Shown: positions 52,777 to 61,037 of the stretch, in pieces | Layout of the letters: every line of letters begins with the position of its first letter | Position numbering within the stretch: position 1 is the stretch's first letter | DNA from: Desulfobacula sp964636495 | Lineage (GTDB): Bacteria; Desulfobacterota; Desulfobacteria; Desulfobacterales; Desulfobacteraceae | DNA: 64,000 bases | NCBI GenBank assembly: GCA_964636495.1 | Contig: CAZWSL010000014.1 | Location: 6,194-70,193, forward strand | Direction of reading: 5' to 3' | Position numbers and translations under genes: made by a program | Notes under the pieces: generated by a model | The model's database searches: none | What the model was told of the DNA's origin: nothing | Seen by the model: the letters and a program-made list of their open reading frames with translations, nothing else

Positions 52777-53457
52777 ATGTATAATTTTCTGACCGGACCT
52801 CTGGCATGGTTTTCATTTATTGTATTTTTTACAGGAATGTTTATCCGCTCTTTTTTTTACTTAAAAGGACTTGACTCCAGTATTGACAGGGTTACATACC
52901 GGGTCAACACTTCCAGAGGTTTAAAAGAGGCCGTAAGATCCATATTTTTCTGGCTTATCCCTTTTTTCACCAGGGGCTGGCGTACCCAGTCCCTGATGAC
53001 AGCAGTGTTTTTTATTTTTCATATCAGCCTGCTGACATCCACTCTATTTTTAAAAGCACATAACATGATTTTAAAAGAGAGATGGGGTATCAGTATCATT
53101 ACCATACCTGATGCCATCTCTGATTATCTTACGGTTACAGTTCTGGCCATGGCCTTTATAATGGTTCTCAGACGGTTGTTACTTCCACAGGTGAAAATTT
53201 TGACAACACTATCTGATTACCTGATTCTTTTTATCTCCATTGCGCCATTTTTAACTGGTTTTCTGGCTTTTCACCAGTTTGGGAACTACAAATTCTGGAT
53301 GCTTACTCATATTATATCAGGAGAACTTCTGCTTGTAGTTATCCCCTTTACAAAACTTTCCCACAGTTTTCTCTTCTTTTTTACAAGAGCTCAGCTGGGT
53401 ATGGATTACGGAATCAAACGCGGTGGAATGAACCGGCAGAAAGGAATGGCATGGTAA
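52777..53457 (+). CDS. TmcC-like membrane cytochrome b (NarI family)
   Basis: 226 residues with about five TM helices starting LAWFSFIVFFTGMFIRSFFYL. Several membrane His residues (FHISLLTST, HQFGNYKFW, THIISG, KLSHSF) could bind b hemes. It fits the gamma-subunit-like membrane cytochrome of Tmc/Hmc complexes, which link periplasmic c-type cytochrome to the quinone pool and a cytoplasmic Hdr-type protein. The next gene is that Hdr-type protein. Confidence 0.82.
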   Translation: MYNFLTGPLAWFSFIVFFTGMFIRSFFYLKGLDSSIDRVTYRVNTSRGLKEAVRSIFFWLIPFFTRGWRTQSLMTAVFFIFHISLLTSTLFLKAHNMILKERWGISIITIPDAISDYLTVTVLAMAFIMVLRRLLLPQVKILTTLSDYLILFISIAPFLTGFLAFHQFGNYKFWMLTHIISGELLLVVIPFTKLSHSFLFFFTRAQLGMDYGIKRGGMNRQKGMAW

Positions 53458-53497
53458 CAAAATTTTATCTTAAATCCTTAATCAAAAAGAGTGAAAA

Positions 53498-54889
53498 ATG
53501 AATGGAAACCTATTGTGTACATCAAATCCGGTAGATGACAAGGAGACCCTTAATGCCCTGTTAAAGGACAGGAGAGGAGAGCAGTATTACGATGAAATGA
53601 CAAGGCTTGAAGTGAACACGGCAGCATTGCAGCAACTGCTTAATGATACCTGTCGTTCACGTATCCGCACCTGGCTTGGAATCTGTGCACACTGCGGTAT
53701 GTGTGCGGATGCATGTGCTTTCTATCTTTCCAATGATAACGATCCTGAACAGGTGCCTTCTTATAAAATTCAATCAACACTGGGAAAAATTGTTGAGAAA
53801 AAAGGAGAAGTGAATAACTCCTTCATGCGGTATGCAATGGATGTCGCATGGGGTAAGTGCACCTGCTGCAACAGGTGCGGTCTGTACTGCCCCTTCGGCA
53901 TTGATATGGGGGTGTTAATGAGTTACCTGAGAGGACTTCTGTTTTCCCAGGGATTTGTTCCCTGGGAGATGAAAATCGGTTCTGGCATGCATCGTATATA
54001 TAGAGCACAGATGGATGTTACTGTTGAGGACTGGGTTGATACCTGTGAATGGATGGTGGAAGAATACGAAGATGAGTGGCCTGAACTAAAGATTCCAGTT
54101 GATAAAAAAAACAGCAGGATAATGTACACGGTTAATGCAAGAGAAGCAAAACACTATCCTGATGATATTGCCGAAGCAGCACTGCTTTTCAGTATTGCAG
54201 GCGAGGACTGGACTGTTCCCGGTGAAGGATGGGAAGAGACGAGTCTTGCAATGTTTGCAGGCGACTGGGAGGGTGCCACGCTCCAGGTGAAGTCAGTATA
54301 CGATGCCATGGATCGCCTGAAACCTGAAAAAATGGTGGTTACCGAGTGTGGGCATGCATACCGGGCAACGGTCATTGAAGGTCCATACTGGGCCGGGTTG
54401 AAATCAGGCAGAACACCTGTAATAACACAACATTATGTTGAATGGGTAGCTGAGGCTCTAAGATCTGGCAGATTAAAAATTGATCCATCTAAAAAGATAA
54501 AAGAACCGGTAACTTATCATGACTCCTGTAACTATATCCGTAATGGAGGGCTTTCCCGGTGCGGCAGAGAAATAATGAGCTATATTGCTGAAGATTTCAG
54601 AGAGATGACACCCAGTGGTGAACACAATTTCTGCTGTGGTGGCGGTGGTGGATTGAATGGTATCGGTAAATATCGCAAAGAGCGTAATATTGCACAGAGA
54701 GTAAAAAAAGATCAGATTCTTGCAACGGGTGCAAAATTAGTTATTACTCCCTGTCATAACTGCTGGGATGCCATCCGTGATCTTGAGGAAGAGTATAAAA
54801 TCGGAATAAGGTGGTCATTCTTAAAACCGATTCTTCTCGGGATGGTCATCGTTCCTGAACATATGAAGTCAAAAGAAGTGCTGAAATGA
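53498..54889 (+). CDS. TmcB-like Hdr-type Fe-S protein
   Basis: 463 residues. Two 4Fe-4S motifs (CAHCGMCADACAF and CTCCNRCGLYCPF) in the N-terminal third, then two CCG-type regions: CGHAYRATV with YHDSCNYIRN, and FCCGGGGGLNGIG with TPCHNCWD. These are the cluster-binding repeats of heterodisulfide reductase subunit D. In Tmc complexes such a protein faces the cytoplasm. 40 bp after the cytochrome b gene. Confidence 0.88.
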   Translation: MNGNLLCTSNPVDDKETLNALLKDRRGEQYYDEMTRLEVNTAALQQLLNDTCRSRIRTWLGICAHCGMCADACAFYLSNDNDPEQVPSYKIQSTLGKIVEKKGEVNNSFMRYAMDVAWGKCTCCNRCGLYCPFGIDMGVLMSYLRGLLFSQGFVPWEMKIGSGMHRIYRAQMDVTVEDWVDTCEWMVEEYEDEWPELKIPVDKKNSRIMYTVNAREAKHYPDDIAEAALLFSIAGEDWTVPGEGWEETSLAMFAGDWEGATLQVKSVYDAMDRLKPEKMVVTECGHAYRATVIEGPYWAGLKSGRTPVITQHYVEWVAEALRSGRLKIDPSKKIKEPVTYHDSCNYIRNGGLSRCGREIMSYIAEDFREMTPSGEHNFCCGGGGGLNGIGKYRKERNIAQRVKKDQILATGAKLVITPCHNCWDAIRDLEEEYKIGIRWSFLKPILLGMVIVPEHMKSKEVLK

Positions 54890-54964
54890 TGATCAGATTA
54901 TCAACCATGAATATGTTACAGCTGTCTGAACAGCATAACAAAAACATTAAAACAGGTGGGACTT

Positions 54965-55891
54965 ATGTTTAAAAAAATACTATTTGCAACAGCAGGAACA
55001 CCATCATGTGATGCTGCAGCCAGGGTCTCCTTTGACATGGCAAAACGCTATAATGCCAAACTTTTTACTATTCATGTTTTTGGTGTTCCTTCCAGAAGTT
55101 TCAGCCAGGTTCTCAAAGATATCAGAACAGGAAACGAGATAGATCTTCACGACGACCAGCTGGGAAAGATTAAAAGTGAGCTGGAAGAGACATATGAGCA
55201 GCAGATTAAAGATTATACTCCCTGTGAAACCATTGTTACAAACGGTATACCGCACACTGAAATATTGAGAGTTGCACGGAAAAAAAATATTGATTTAATC
55301 GTAATGGGTGCAAGAACATCAACAGCGAAAAAAATGAGTCCATTAAGCAGGAATATCATTGGGAGCACCCTCCAGGGTGTAGCCCGGTCTGCAAAGTGCC
55401 CTGTACTGATTATCGGCCGTGCTGCCGCATCATTCTGGGGAGGAATTTCAAATATCGTTTTGGGTACAGATTTTTCAAAAGCATCAGATCGTGCGTTTGG
55501 ATTCGCATTTGATCTGACGCTGATGTTTCATGCATCCCTGCATATTTTTCATGCCATTGATATAAGATCAGATCCATATAAAAACACAAAAAATCAGGAG
55601 GTGATTGAAGATAGAATAAGAGAAGTAAGAAAAATGATCAGAAAAAAATATATCAGCAGGATGGGGAGTTACGCCGACTATGAAATTGATGTCTGGGAAG
55701 GAATTCCCCATGTTGAGGTTGTAAAATATTCAAGGGAGAATTTTGCAGATCTTATTGTTGTGGCGCACCATACAAAAAAAATGATTCCTGAAGAAGAAGT
55801 ATTCGGCAGCACGGTTGAACAGATTGTTCTACGCTCCAATGCACCCGTTATCAGTTTTAACCATCCTGTCAGAAAAAAGAGAGATATTTAA
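54965..55891 (+). CDS. Tandem universal stress protein (UspA family)
   Basis: 308 residues, two Usp domains (about 1-150 and 160-300). First starts MFKKILFATAGTP and ends with GSTLQGVARSAKCPVLII; second starts NIVLGTDFSKASDRAFGFA and ends GSTVEQIVLRSNAPVIS. The G-x-x-x-x-x-x-x-x-P-V motif suggests nucleotide binding. Start ATG 54965 after AGGTGGG. Placed inside the Tmc-type operon, so it likely acts in redox stress. Confidence 0.92.
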   Translation: MFKKILFATAGTPSCDAAARVSFDMAKRYNAKLFTIHVFGVPSRSFSQVLKDIRTGNEIDLHDDQLGKIKSELEETYEQQIKDYTPCETIVTNGIPHTEILRVARKKNIDLIVMGARTSTAKKMSPLSRNIIGSTLQGVARSAKCPVLIIGRAAASFWGGISNIVLGTDFSKASDRAFGFAFDLTLMFHASLHIFHAIDIRSDPYKNTKNQEVIEDRIREVRKMIRKKYISRMGSYADYEIDVWEGIPHVEVVKYSRENFADLIVVAHHTKKMIPEEEVFGSTVEQIVLRSNAPVISFNHPVRKKRDI

Positions 55892-55942
55892 CAGTTTCAC
55901 CTTGTTATTAAAAAATATCCTCTCAAAAGGAGATATAAAATT

Positions 55943-56299
55943 ATGACAAAAAAAATAATGATTATTGATGATGATCCTGTGATTGTAAAATATTTAGAAA
56001 CCATTTTTCATAACAGTGGTTACATAACCTGTGTAGCCAGAGATGGTTCTGAGGGTATAGATATTGTGAAAAGGGAGAAACCGGATCTTATCACTCTTGA
56101 TCTTGAAATGCCGGAAGAGTGGGGACCACGGTTTTATCGAAAACTCTCTAAAGAGAAAGAATTCAAGAATATTCCAGTGATTGTAATAAGTGGTCTTTCA
56201 GGCAATCGGTACGCCATCCATAAAGCTGTAGCAAGCCTGACAAAACCGTTTGATAAGGATGTTCTGCTAAAAATTGTGACAGATACCATTGGCAAATAA
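55943..56299 (+). CDS. Stand-alone receiver domain, paralog 2
   Basis: 118 residues; IIDDDPVIVKYLETIF, phospho-Asp in LITLDLEMP, VASLTKPFD. It is clearly duplicated from, or the source of, the receiver at 52352. Good AAGGAG. Sits between uspA and the tetraheme cytochrome. Confidence 0.92.
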   Translation: MTKKIMIIDDDPVIVKYLETIFHNSGYITCVARDGSEGIDIVKREKPDLITLDLEMPEEWGPRFYRKLSKEKEFKNIPVIVISGLSGNRYAIHKAVASLTKPFDKDVLLKIVTDTIGK

Positions 56300-56337
56300 T
56301 GAAACTATGGAGAAACCAGTTTTAAGGAAAGAGAGTT

Positions 56338-56718
56338 ATGAAATTATTTTATTATCATCTGGCAATGATATTCCTGTTTTTTATCATGAGCGACCCCATA
56401 TTTTCACAGGATGAATTCCTTGAAATAAACAGTGATGAATTTAACGTTCACACAAGATCTCTGGTTGTTTTTCCACATATGGTTCATGAAGAGAGTATGG
56501 ATTGCATGGTCTGCCACCATGATTATGATGAGGACGGAGAGAATATCGGGGGAGATGGCGGGTATTGTTCAGACTGCCATACAAAAGATTCTGAAGAAAA
56601 CCCGATCCCTCTGATGGAAGCTTTTCACATACAGTGTAAACAGTGCCATGCAGAAGAGATAAAAGAGAATAAAAATAAAAATATACCCCAGATGTGCGGG
56701 CAGTGTCATGTGAAATAA
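56338..56718 (+). CDS. Tetraheme cytochrome c3, TmcA-like (type II)
   Basis: 126 residues with N-terminal signal peptide (MAM-like IFLFFIMSDPIFS), so periplasmic. Four CxxCH heme motifs: CMVCHH, CSDCHT, CKQCHA, CGQCHV, plus extra His ligands (FPHMVH, FHIQC). The acidic stretch YDEDGENIGGDGG is typical of the acidic type II c3. In the Tmc complex it brings electrons from hydrogenase-linked type I c3. It is separated from the membrane genes by uspA and a receiver gene here. Confidence 0.88.
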   Translation: MKLFYYHLAMIFLFFIMSDPIFSQDEFLEINSDEFNVHTRSLVVFPHMVHEESMDCMVCHHDYDEDGENIGGDGGYCSDCHTKDSEENPIPLMEAFHIQCKQCHAEEIKENKNKNIPQMCGQCHVK

Positions 56719-56756
56719 AACACGCCTGTAACAAATCCAGAGGATGTATTTAATAG

Positions 56757-56792
56757 TTGCAGGATTGCATAGTTAATGGTTGCATGACTGCA
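56757..56792 (+). promoter_or_regulatory. Paired TTGCA dyads, candidate activator site (copy 2)
   Basis: TTGCAGGATTGCA at 56757-56769 and TTGCATGACTGCA at 56780-56792, again ten bases apart. Same distance (99 bp) to the sigma54 promoter and 180 bp to the start codon as in copy 1 at 49218. Confidence 0.7.
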
Positions 56793-56878
56793 ACTCTTTT
56801 TTTCTTCAGGATGAAATCAATCAGGTCAAGTTAAAACATAAACTGTAATTTCAATATGTTACATATTATATAATGAGC

Positions 56879-56894
56879 TGGTATACCAATTGCT
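56879..56894 (+). promoter_or_regulatory. Sigma54 (-24/-12) promoter, copy 2
   Basis: TGGTATACCAATTGCT, one mismatch from copy 1 (49340). The shared block TGTAATTTCAATATGTTA is at 56844-56861, 35 bp ahead as in copy 1. It drives the NifX-receiver-ATPase-NifX-NifX genes. Confidence 0.75.
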
Positions 56895-56936
56895 ATATAT
56901 TTCATACAGAGATAGAACTCAGCTGGGGGAATTGAT

Positions 56937-57302
56937 TTGAAAGTAGCATTGACAGTCTGGGGAAACAGGATATCACCTGTTTTTGATTCTGCAAAAAAAA
57001 TTCTCATCGTACAGATAGAGAATCGTAAAATAAAATCAAGGCAGTACACATCATTTAATTTCAAACTGAGAGGTAATATGTGTGAAAAACTCACTGATAC
57101 CGGTGCGGAAGTCCTTATATGTGGTGCTATCTCAAAGGAGGCATATCATTTTTTTGATAGCAGTACCATTGAATTAATTCCATTTGTTTCAGGAAATGCA
57201 GAAGTCGTGCTCGAGTCATATATTAAAAAGAGTTATGTTTCTCAAATTTTTTTCATGCCGGGAAGTTTGAACAAACACTACAGGAAAAAACAGGAATCAT
57301 AA
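56937..57302 (+). CDS. NifX/NifB-type cofactor-binding protein 1
   Basis: 121 residues of the dinitrogenase Fe-Mo cofactor-binding fold (MKVALTVWGNRISPVFDSAK, VLICGAISKEAY). Starts with TTG after GGGGGAATTGAT. It has a single short Cys region (NMCEKL, ICGA). First gene of the ORP-type set. Such proteins in sulfate reducers hold Mo-Cu or Fe-S clusters, but nothing in the sequence shows which. Confidence 0.85.
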   Translation: MKVALTVWGNRISPVFDSAKKILIVQIENRKIKSRQYTSFNFKLRGNMCEKLTDTGAEVLICGAISKEAYHFFDSSTIELIPFVSGNAEVVLESYIKKSYVSQIFFMPGSLNKHYRKKQES

Positions 57303-57683
57303 ATGTATCAAATATTAATAGTCAGTTCTGAAATCGATACCTTAAGCGATTTTTCAACTGGATTAAAAGAGAGTGAAGATGTTGAGATCTATTCTGTAAA
57401 AAACTGTAAAAATGCGTTGCCGGAAATTAGAAAAGGCAAATTTGATCTCATGGTTGTTGATGAATTGCTGACAGACACAACAGGGCTGGAGTGTATTGAA
57501 AAAAGTATAATGGTAGATGCATTTCTTAATACAGCAGCTGTAAGTTCTCTGTCAAAAAAAGAATTCCATGAAAAAAGTGAAGGATTTGGTGTTTTAATGC
57601 AGGTCCCTGTAAAGCCTGTGGCAGAAGATGGAAAAAGAGTTGTTGAATATTTAAAAGGGATACTGAAAAGGAGCAGACGATGA
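57303..57683 (+). CDS. Degenerate receiver-like protein
   Basis: 126 residues with receiver fold outline (ILIVSSEIDTLSDFSTGL, MVVDELLTDTTGLECIEKS). The acidic D-D pair after the first strand is changed to S-S-E, though the phospho-Asp position (VVDE) is kept. The Mg-binding site may therefore be lost, making it a phosphate-independent pseudo-receiver. It overlaps the next ATPase by four bases, so it is part of the ORP-type operon. Confidence 0.75.
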   Translation: MYQILIVSSEIDTLSDFSTGLKESEDVEIYSVKNCKNALPEIRKGKFDLMVVDELLTDTTGLECIEKSIMVDAFLNTAAVSSLSKKEFHEKSEGFGVLMQVPVKPVAEDGKRVVEYLKGILKRSRR

Positions 57684-58546
57684 TAATCAGTGTTGCAAGT
57701 GGAAAAGGGGGAACAGGTAAGACAACTGTTGCTGTAAATTTAGCCGCTGCTCTTGAAAAGGGTGTGAAAATTCTAGATTGCGATGTGGAGGAGCCAAATG
57801 CCCACCTGTTTTTAAAACCGGATATTGTGAAAACTGAAAAAATTTTTACTCCGGTTCCTGTTATTGATAAAAAAAGATGCACCTTTTGTAACAAATGCGT
57901 GGATATATGCCGGTATAATGCAGTTACAATCATCGGTAAAAAAGTGATGACTTTCCCCGAACTGTGTCACAGTTGCAGGGGCTGCAAGGTTATATGTCCG
58001 GAAAATGCGGTAACAGAACAGGGTCGCGAACTCGGAATCCTTGAATCCGGCCGGTCAGAAAAGATTGATTTTGTTCATGGCAGACTGAGAGTGGGGGAAG
58101 CCATGGTACCGCCCTTGATCAAAAAGGTAATTTCCAGAGCTGATCATAATAAAATCAATATTATTGATGCGCCTCCAGGAACATCATGTCCTGTAATTAC
58201 GGCTGTGAAAACCTCTGATTTTGTTCTGATGGTTACAGAGCCGACTCCATTTGGCCTGCATGATTTAAAACTCGGAGTTCAGGCGGTCAGGATACTGGGA
58301 ATACCTTGCGGGCTTGTCATTAACCGATCAGATATCGGCAGCAGTGATGTAAGAGAATATGCAGAAAAACAAAATATTCCGACTCTTCTTGAGATACCTT
58401 TCAAAAAGAGTATAGCAAAGCGCTGTTCAAAAGGGGAACTGATTGTAACACACACTCCTGAATATATAAAAAAATTTTTAACGTTATACAGCCGGATTGA
58501 AAATGAGGTTGCTGCTGAGAAAAGAACAAGGGAGCGGAGCAGATGA
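57680..58546 (+). CDS. ParA/MinD-family ATPase with ferredoxin insert 1 (ORP type)
   Basis: 288 residues. Deviant Walker A SGKGGTGKTTVAVN at the N-terminus, DCDVEEPNAHLF switch, and two inserted 4Fe-4S motifs (CTFCNKCVDICRYNAV, CHSCRGCKVICPENAV), then IIDAPPGTSCPV. This is the arrangement of the orange-protein complex ATPases of Desulfovibrio (family knowledge). It may load or move clusters or affect cell division. Coupled to the next gene by ATGA overlap. Confidence 0.93.
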   Translation: MIISVASGKGGTGKTTVAVNLAAALEKGVKILDCDVEEPNAHLFLKPDIVKTEKIFTPVPVIDKKRCTFCNKCVDICRYNAVTIIGKKVMTFPELCHSCRGCKVICPENAVTEQGRELGILESGRSEKIDFVHGRLRVGEAMVPPLIKKVISRADHNKINIIDAPPGTSCPVITAVKTSDFVLMVTEPTPFGLHDLKLGVQAVRILGIPCGLVINRSDIGSSDVREYAEKQNIPTLLEIPFKKSIAKRCSKGELIVTHTPEYIKKFLTLYSRIENEVAAEKRTRERSR

Positions 58547-59439
58547 GAGAGCTTGTTATTTTAAGTGGTAAGGGAGGTACAGGTAAAACAAGCCTGACAG
58601 CAGCCTTTGCGGCAATTGCAGAGGAGAGTATTCTGTGTGATGCTGATGTTGATGCAGCAGATCTCCATCTTTTAACGTCACCGGAAATAAAATATAGAAA
58701 TGAGTTTACAGGTGGTGGAATTGCACGGATTGATTCAGACAAGTGCTCGGAGTGTGGTCTCTGTATTGAACTCTGCAGGTTTGATGCAATCAGCAGTGCT
58801 TTTTTTATTGATAAAATAAATTGTGAAGGGTGTGGCGTCTGCGTTGATCTATGTCCTGACAATGCAATCGATTTCCCTGTTCAGATATGCGGGAACTGGT
58901 TTATTTCAGACACAAGGTTCGGCCCCATGGTTCATGCCAGACTGGGGATAGCAGAAGAGAATTCAGGTAAACTGGTTGCTCTTGTACGACAGGCAGCCAG
59001 GAAAACAGCCAGAAAAAAGAAGATTGATCTTATCCTGACAGATGGACCTCCAGGGGTTGGCTGCCCTGTAATAGCATCAATTGGCGGAGCTGCAGCACTC
59101 CTTGTTGTAACAGAACCGACAGTGTCGGGAATTCATGATATGAAAAGGGTACTTGATCTTGCCGATTTTTTTAAAGTGCCTGCCATGATTCTTGTAAACA
59201 AGTATGATTTAAATCCTGACATGGCAGATGCAATTGAAAATGATGTAAAGAAAAACGGCTTTACATTTATAGGTAAAATTGCTTTTGATCCTGATTTTAC
59301 AAGGTCAATGGTAGATGCAAAAACAATTATTGAATTTGATGACAACTCAGATATCAGTATGAAAATAAAAGAGATCTGGGAAAAAATAGTTTCATCAAAG
59401 GAGATGACATCCAGTATATTTAATTTTAACAAGGAGTGA
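58543..59439 (+). CDS. ParA/MinD-family ATPase with ferredoxin insert 2 (ORP type)
   Basis: 298 residues, paralog of the preceding ATPase: SGKGGTGKTSLTAAFA, DADVDAADLHLL, CSECGLCIELCRFDAI, CEGCGVCVDLCPDNAI, LTDGPPGVGCPVIA. The pair is likely a heterodimer. Overlaps the preceding gene by four bases. Confidence 0.93.
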   Translation: MRELVILSGKGGTGKTSLTAAFAAIAEESILCDADVDAADLHLLTSPEIKYRNEFTGGGIARIDSDKCSECGLCIELCRFDAISSAFFIDKINCEGCGVCVDLCPDNAIDFPVQICGNWFISDTRFGPMVHARLGIAEENSGKLVALVRQAARKTARKKKIDLILTDGPPGVGCPVIASIGGAAALLVVTEPTVSGIHDMKRVLDLADFFKVPAMILVNKYDLNPDMADAIENDVKKNGFTFIGKIAFDPDFTRSMVDAKTIIEFDDNSDISMKIKEIWEKIVSSKEMTSSIFNFNKE

Positions 59440-59445
59440 TTTTTT

Positions 59446-59838
59446 ATGAAAAATGGAAGAATAGCAGTCCCGTCAAATGGTGAAGGTGGATTGCAGGGCA
59501 CCAGAGCCGGACATTTCGGTCATTGCGACACATTTACATTTATTGACATTGAAGACGGCAGAATTAAAGATGTTTCTGTACTGAATAATGAAGGACATGA
59601 ACAGGGCGGCTGCATGGTACCGGTTAATCTGCTTTCTGATCATAATGTCAAAGCATTGATAGTCGGTGGTATCGGCATGCGGCCTTTAATGGGTTTTAAA
59701 CAGGTCGGAATAGATGTATATCACGAGGACCAGAGAGCAGAGATAAAACCGGTAGTAGAAGATCTGATAGCAGGTAAGTTGAATAAAATCCAGAATCATC
59801 AGATCTGCGGGGGCGGCGGCCAGCCCAATATACCATAG
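59446..59838 (+). CDS. NifX/NifB-type cofactor-binding protein 2 (orange-protein-like)
   Basis: 130 residues. Family blocks RIAVPSNGEGGL, GHFGHCDTFTFID, HEQGGCMVPVNLL and a C-terminal CGGGGQ. The HFGHC and CGGGGQ motifs are those of the cluster-holding orange-protein group. Good AAGGAG site. Part of the ATPase operon. Confidence 0.9.
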   Translation: MKNGRIAVPSNGEGGLQGTRAGHFGHCDTFTFIDIEDGRIKDVSVLNNEGHEQGGCMVPVNLLSDHNVKALIVGGIGMRPLMGFKQVGIDVYHEDQRAEIKPVVEDLIAGKLNKIQNHQICGGGGQPNIP

Positions 59839-59850
59839 AGGAAGGTGAAT

Positions 59851-60210
59851 ATGAAAATTGCGATAACATCACAGGGGAATACACTTGATTCAGACGTGGA
59901 TCCTAAATTTGGAAGAGCTAAATATATTCTGATAGTTGATACAGATACGTTAGCGTTTAACGCTTTTGATAATTCAGAAAATGCCAATGCATTTAAAGGT
60001 GCAGGTATTCAGGCTGCAAGCCTTGTCGGGAATAATGAGGCCACGGTTCTGCTTACCGGTTACTGCGGACCTAAAGCATTTAAGATTCTTGATTCAGTGG
60101 ATATAAAAGTGGTAAATGATGTTTCAGGGAAGGTAAAGGATGTTGTTACAAAATTTGATTACCGTACAGCAGTCTTTGCAACCGGGCCAAACAGAGAAGC
60201 CCACTCATAG
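59851..60210 (+). CDS. NifX/NifB-type cofactor-binding protein 3
   Basis: 119 residues starting MKIAITSQGNTLDSDVDPKF with FGRAKYILIVD, and LTGYCGPKAFKIL. Lacks the HFGHC and C-terminal Cys motifs of its neighbour, so it may bind a cluster differently or not at all. I start at ATG 59851 after GGAAGGTGAAT. Confidence 0.88.
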   Translation: MKIAITSQGNTLDSDVDPKFGRAKYILIVDTDTLAFNAFDNSENANAFKGAGIQAASLVGNNEATVLLTGYCGPKAFKILDSVDIKVVNDVSGKVKDVVTKFDYRTAVFATGPNREAHS

Positions 60211-60284
60211 GAAACAAATTGTTTAAATAGAATAATCCAGGGTATGGAGCCATTGCAAAAATGGCTCGTCTAAAAGAGGCAGGT

Positions 60285-61031
60285 ATGACAACATATAAAA
60301 TTCATCCCATTGTTACCGGTACGAAACTATTTGACAAAAGCATGATGACATACCAGTACGGAAATGGTGAGCAGTATACAATCCCTATTTACTGCTGGTA
60401 TATAGAAGGATCAGATAAGAATATCCTCGTTGATACCGGTGAGATGAGTCCTATCATATCTCAGGAGAGGGAAAAAGCCATAGGAGGTAAAATTTATACA
60501 TTTGAACAGGGACTGGCCCGCTGGGGATTAACACCTGAAGATATTGATATAATAATTCATACACATCTTCATAATGACCACTGTGAAAATGATTATAAAT
60601 GTATAAATGCGGACATCTATGTGCATGAAAAAGAGCTTGAGAGGATTTATCATCCGCATGCTCTGGATTATCGATACCTGGAAGATTACATTGATGATGT
60701 AAAAGAAAACGGCCAACTCAGGATTTTATCCCATGATCAGGAAATCCTTCCGGGTATCAGCTGTATGCACACACCGGTTCACACAGATGGCGGAATGAGT
60801 CTGTTAATTGATACTATAACTGGAACAGCTGTAATAACAGGGTTTTGTGTAATCATGGAAAATTTTGATCCCCCTGTAGAGATTAAGGCAATGGAGATGG
60901 ATATCATACCGCCCGGCACCCATGTAAATGTATATGAATCATATGATATGATGGTTAAGGTAAAAAAGATGGCAGATATTCTGCTGCCCCTGCATGAACC
61001 ATCATTTGCATCTCAGGATACAATTGAATGA
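60285..61031 (+). CDS. Metallo-beta-lactamase-fold hydrolase (lactonase-like)
   Basis: 248 residues from ATG 60285 (AGAGGCAGGT upstream). Metal site HTHLHNDHCEND, further His in HTPVHTDGGM and a C-terminal LLPLHEP. The overall layout is that of N-acyl-homoserine-lactonase-type MBL proteins, but the real substrate is unknown. It follows the ORP genes and may belong to them. Its stop nearly touches the convergent phosphoesterase gene. Confidence 0.85.
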   Translation: MTTYKIHPIVTGTKLFDKSMMTYQYGNGEQYTIPIYCWYIEGSDKNILVDTGEMSPIISQEREKAIGGKIYTFEQGLARWGLTPEDIDIIIHTHLHNDHCENDYKCINADIYVHEKELERIYHPHALDYRYLEDYIDDVKENGQLRILSHDQEILPGISCMHTPVHTDGGMSLLIDTITGTAVITGFCVIMENFDPPVEIKAMEMDIIPPGTHVNVYESYDMMVKVKKMADILLPLHEPSFASQDTIE

Positions 61032-61037
61032 AGCTGC

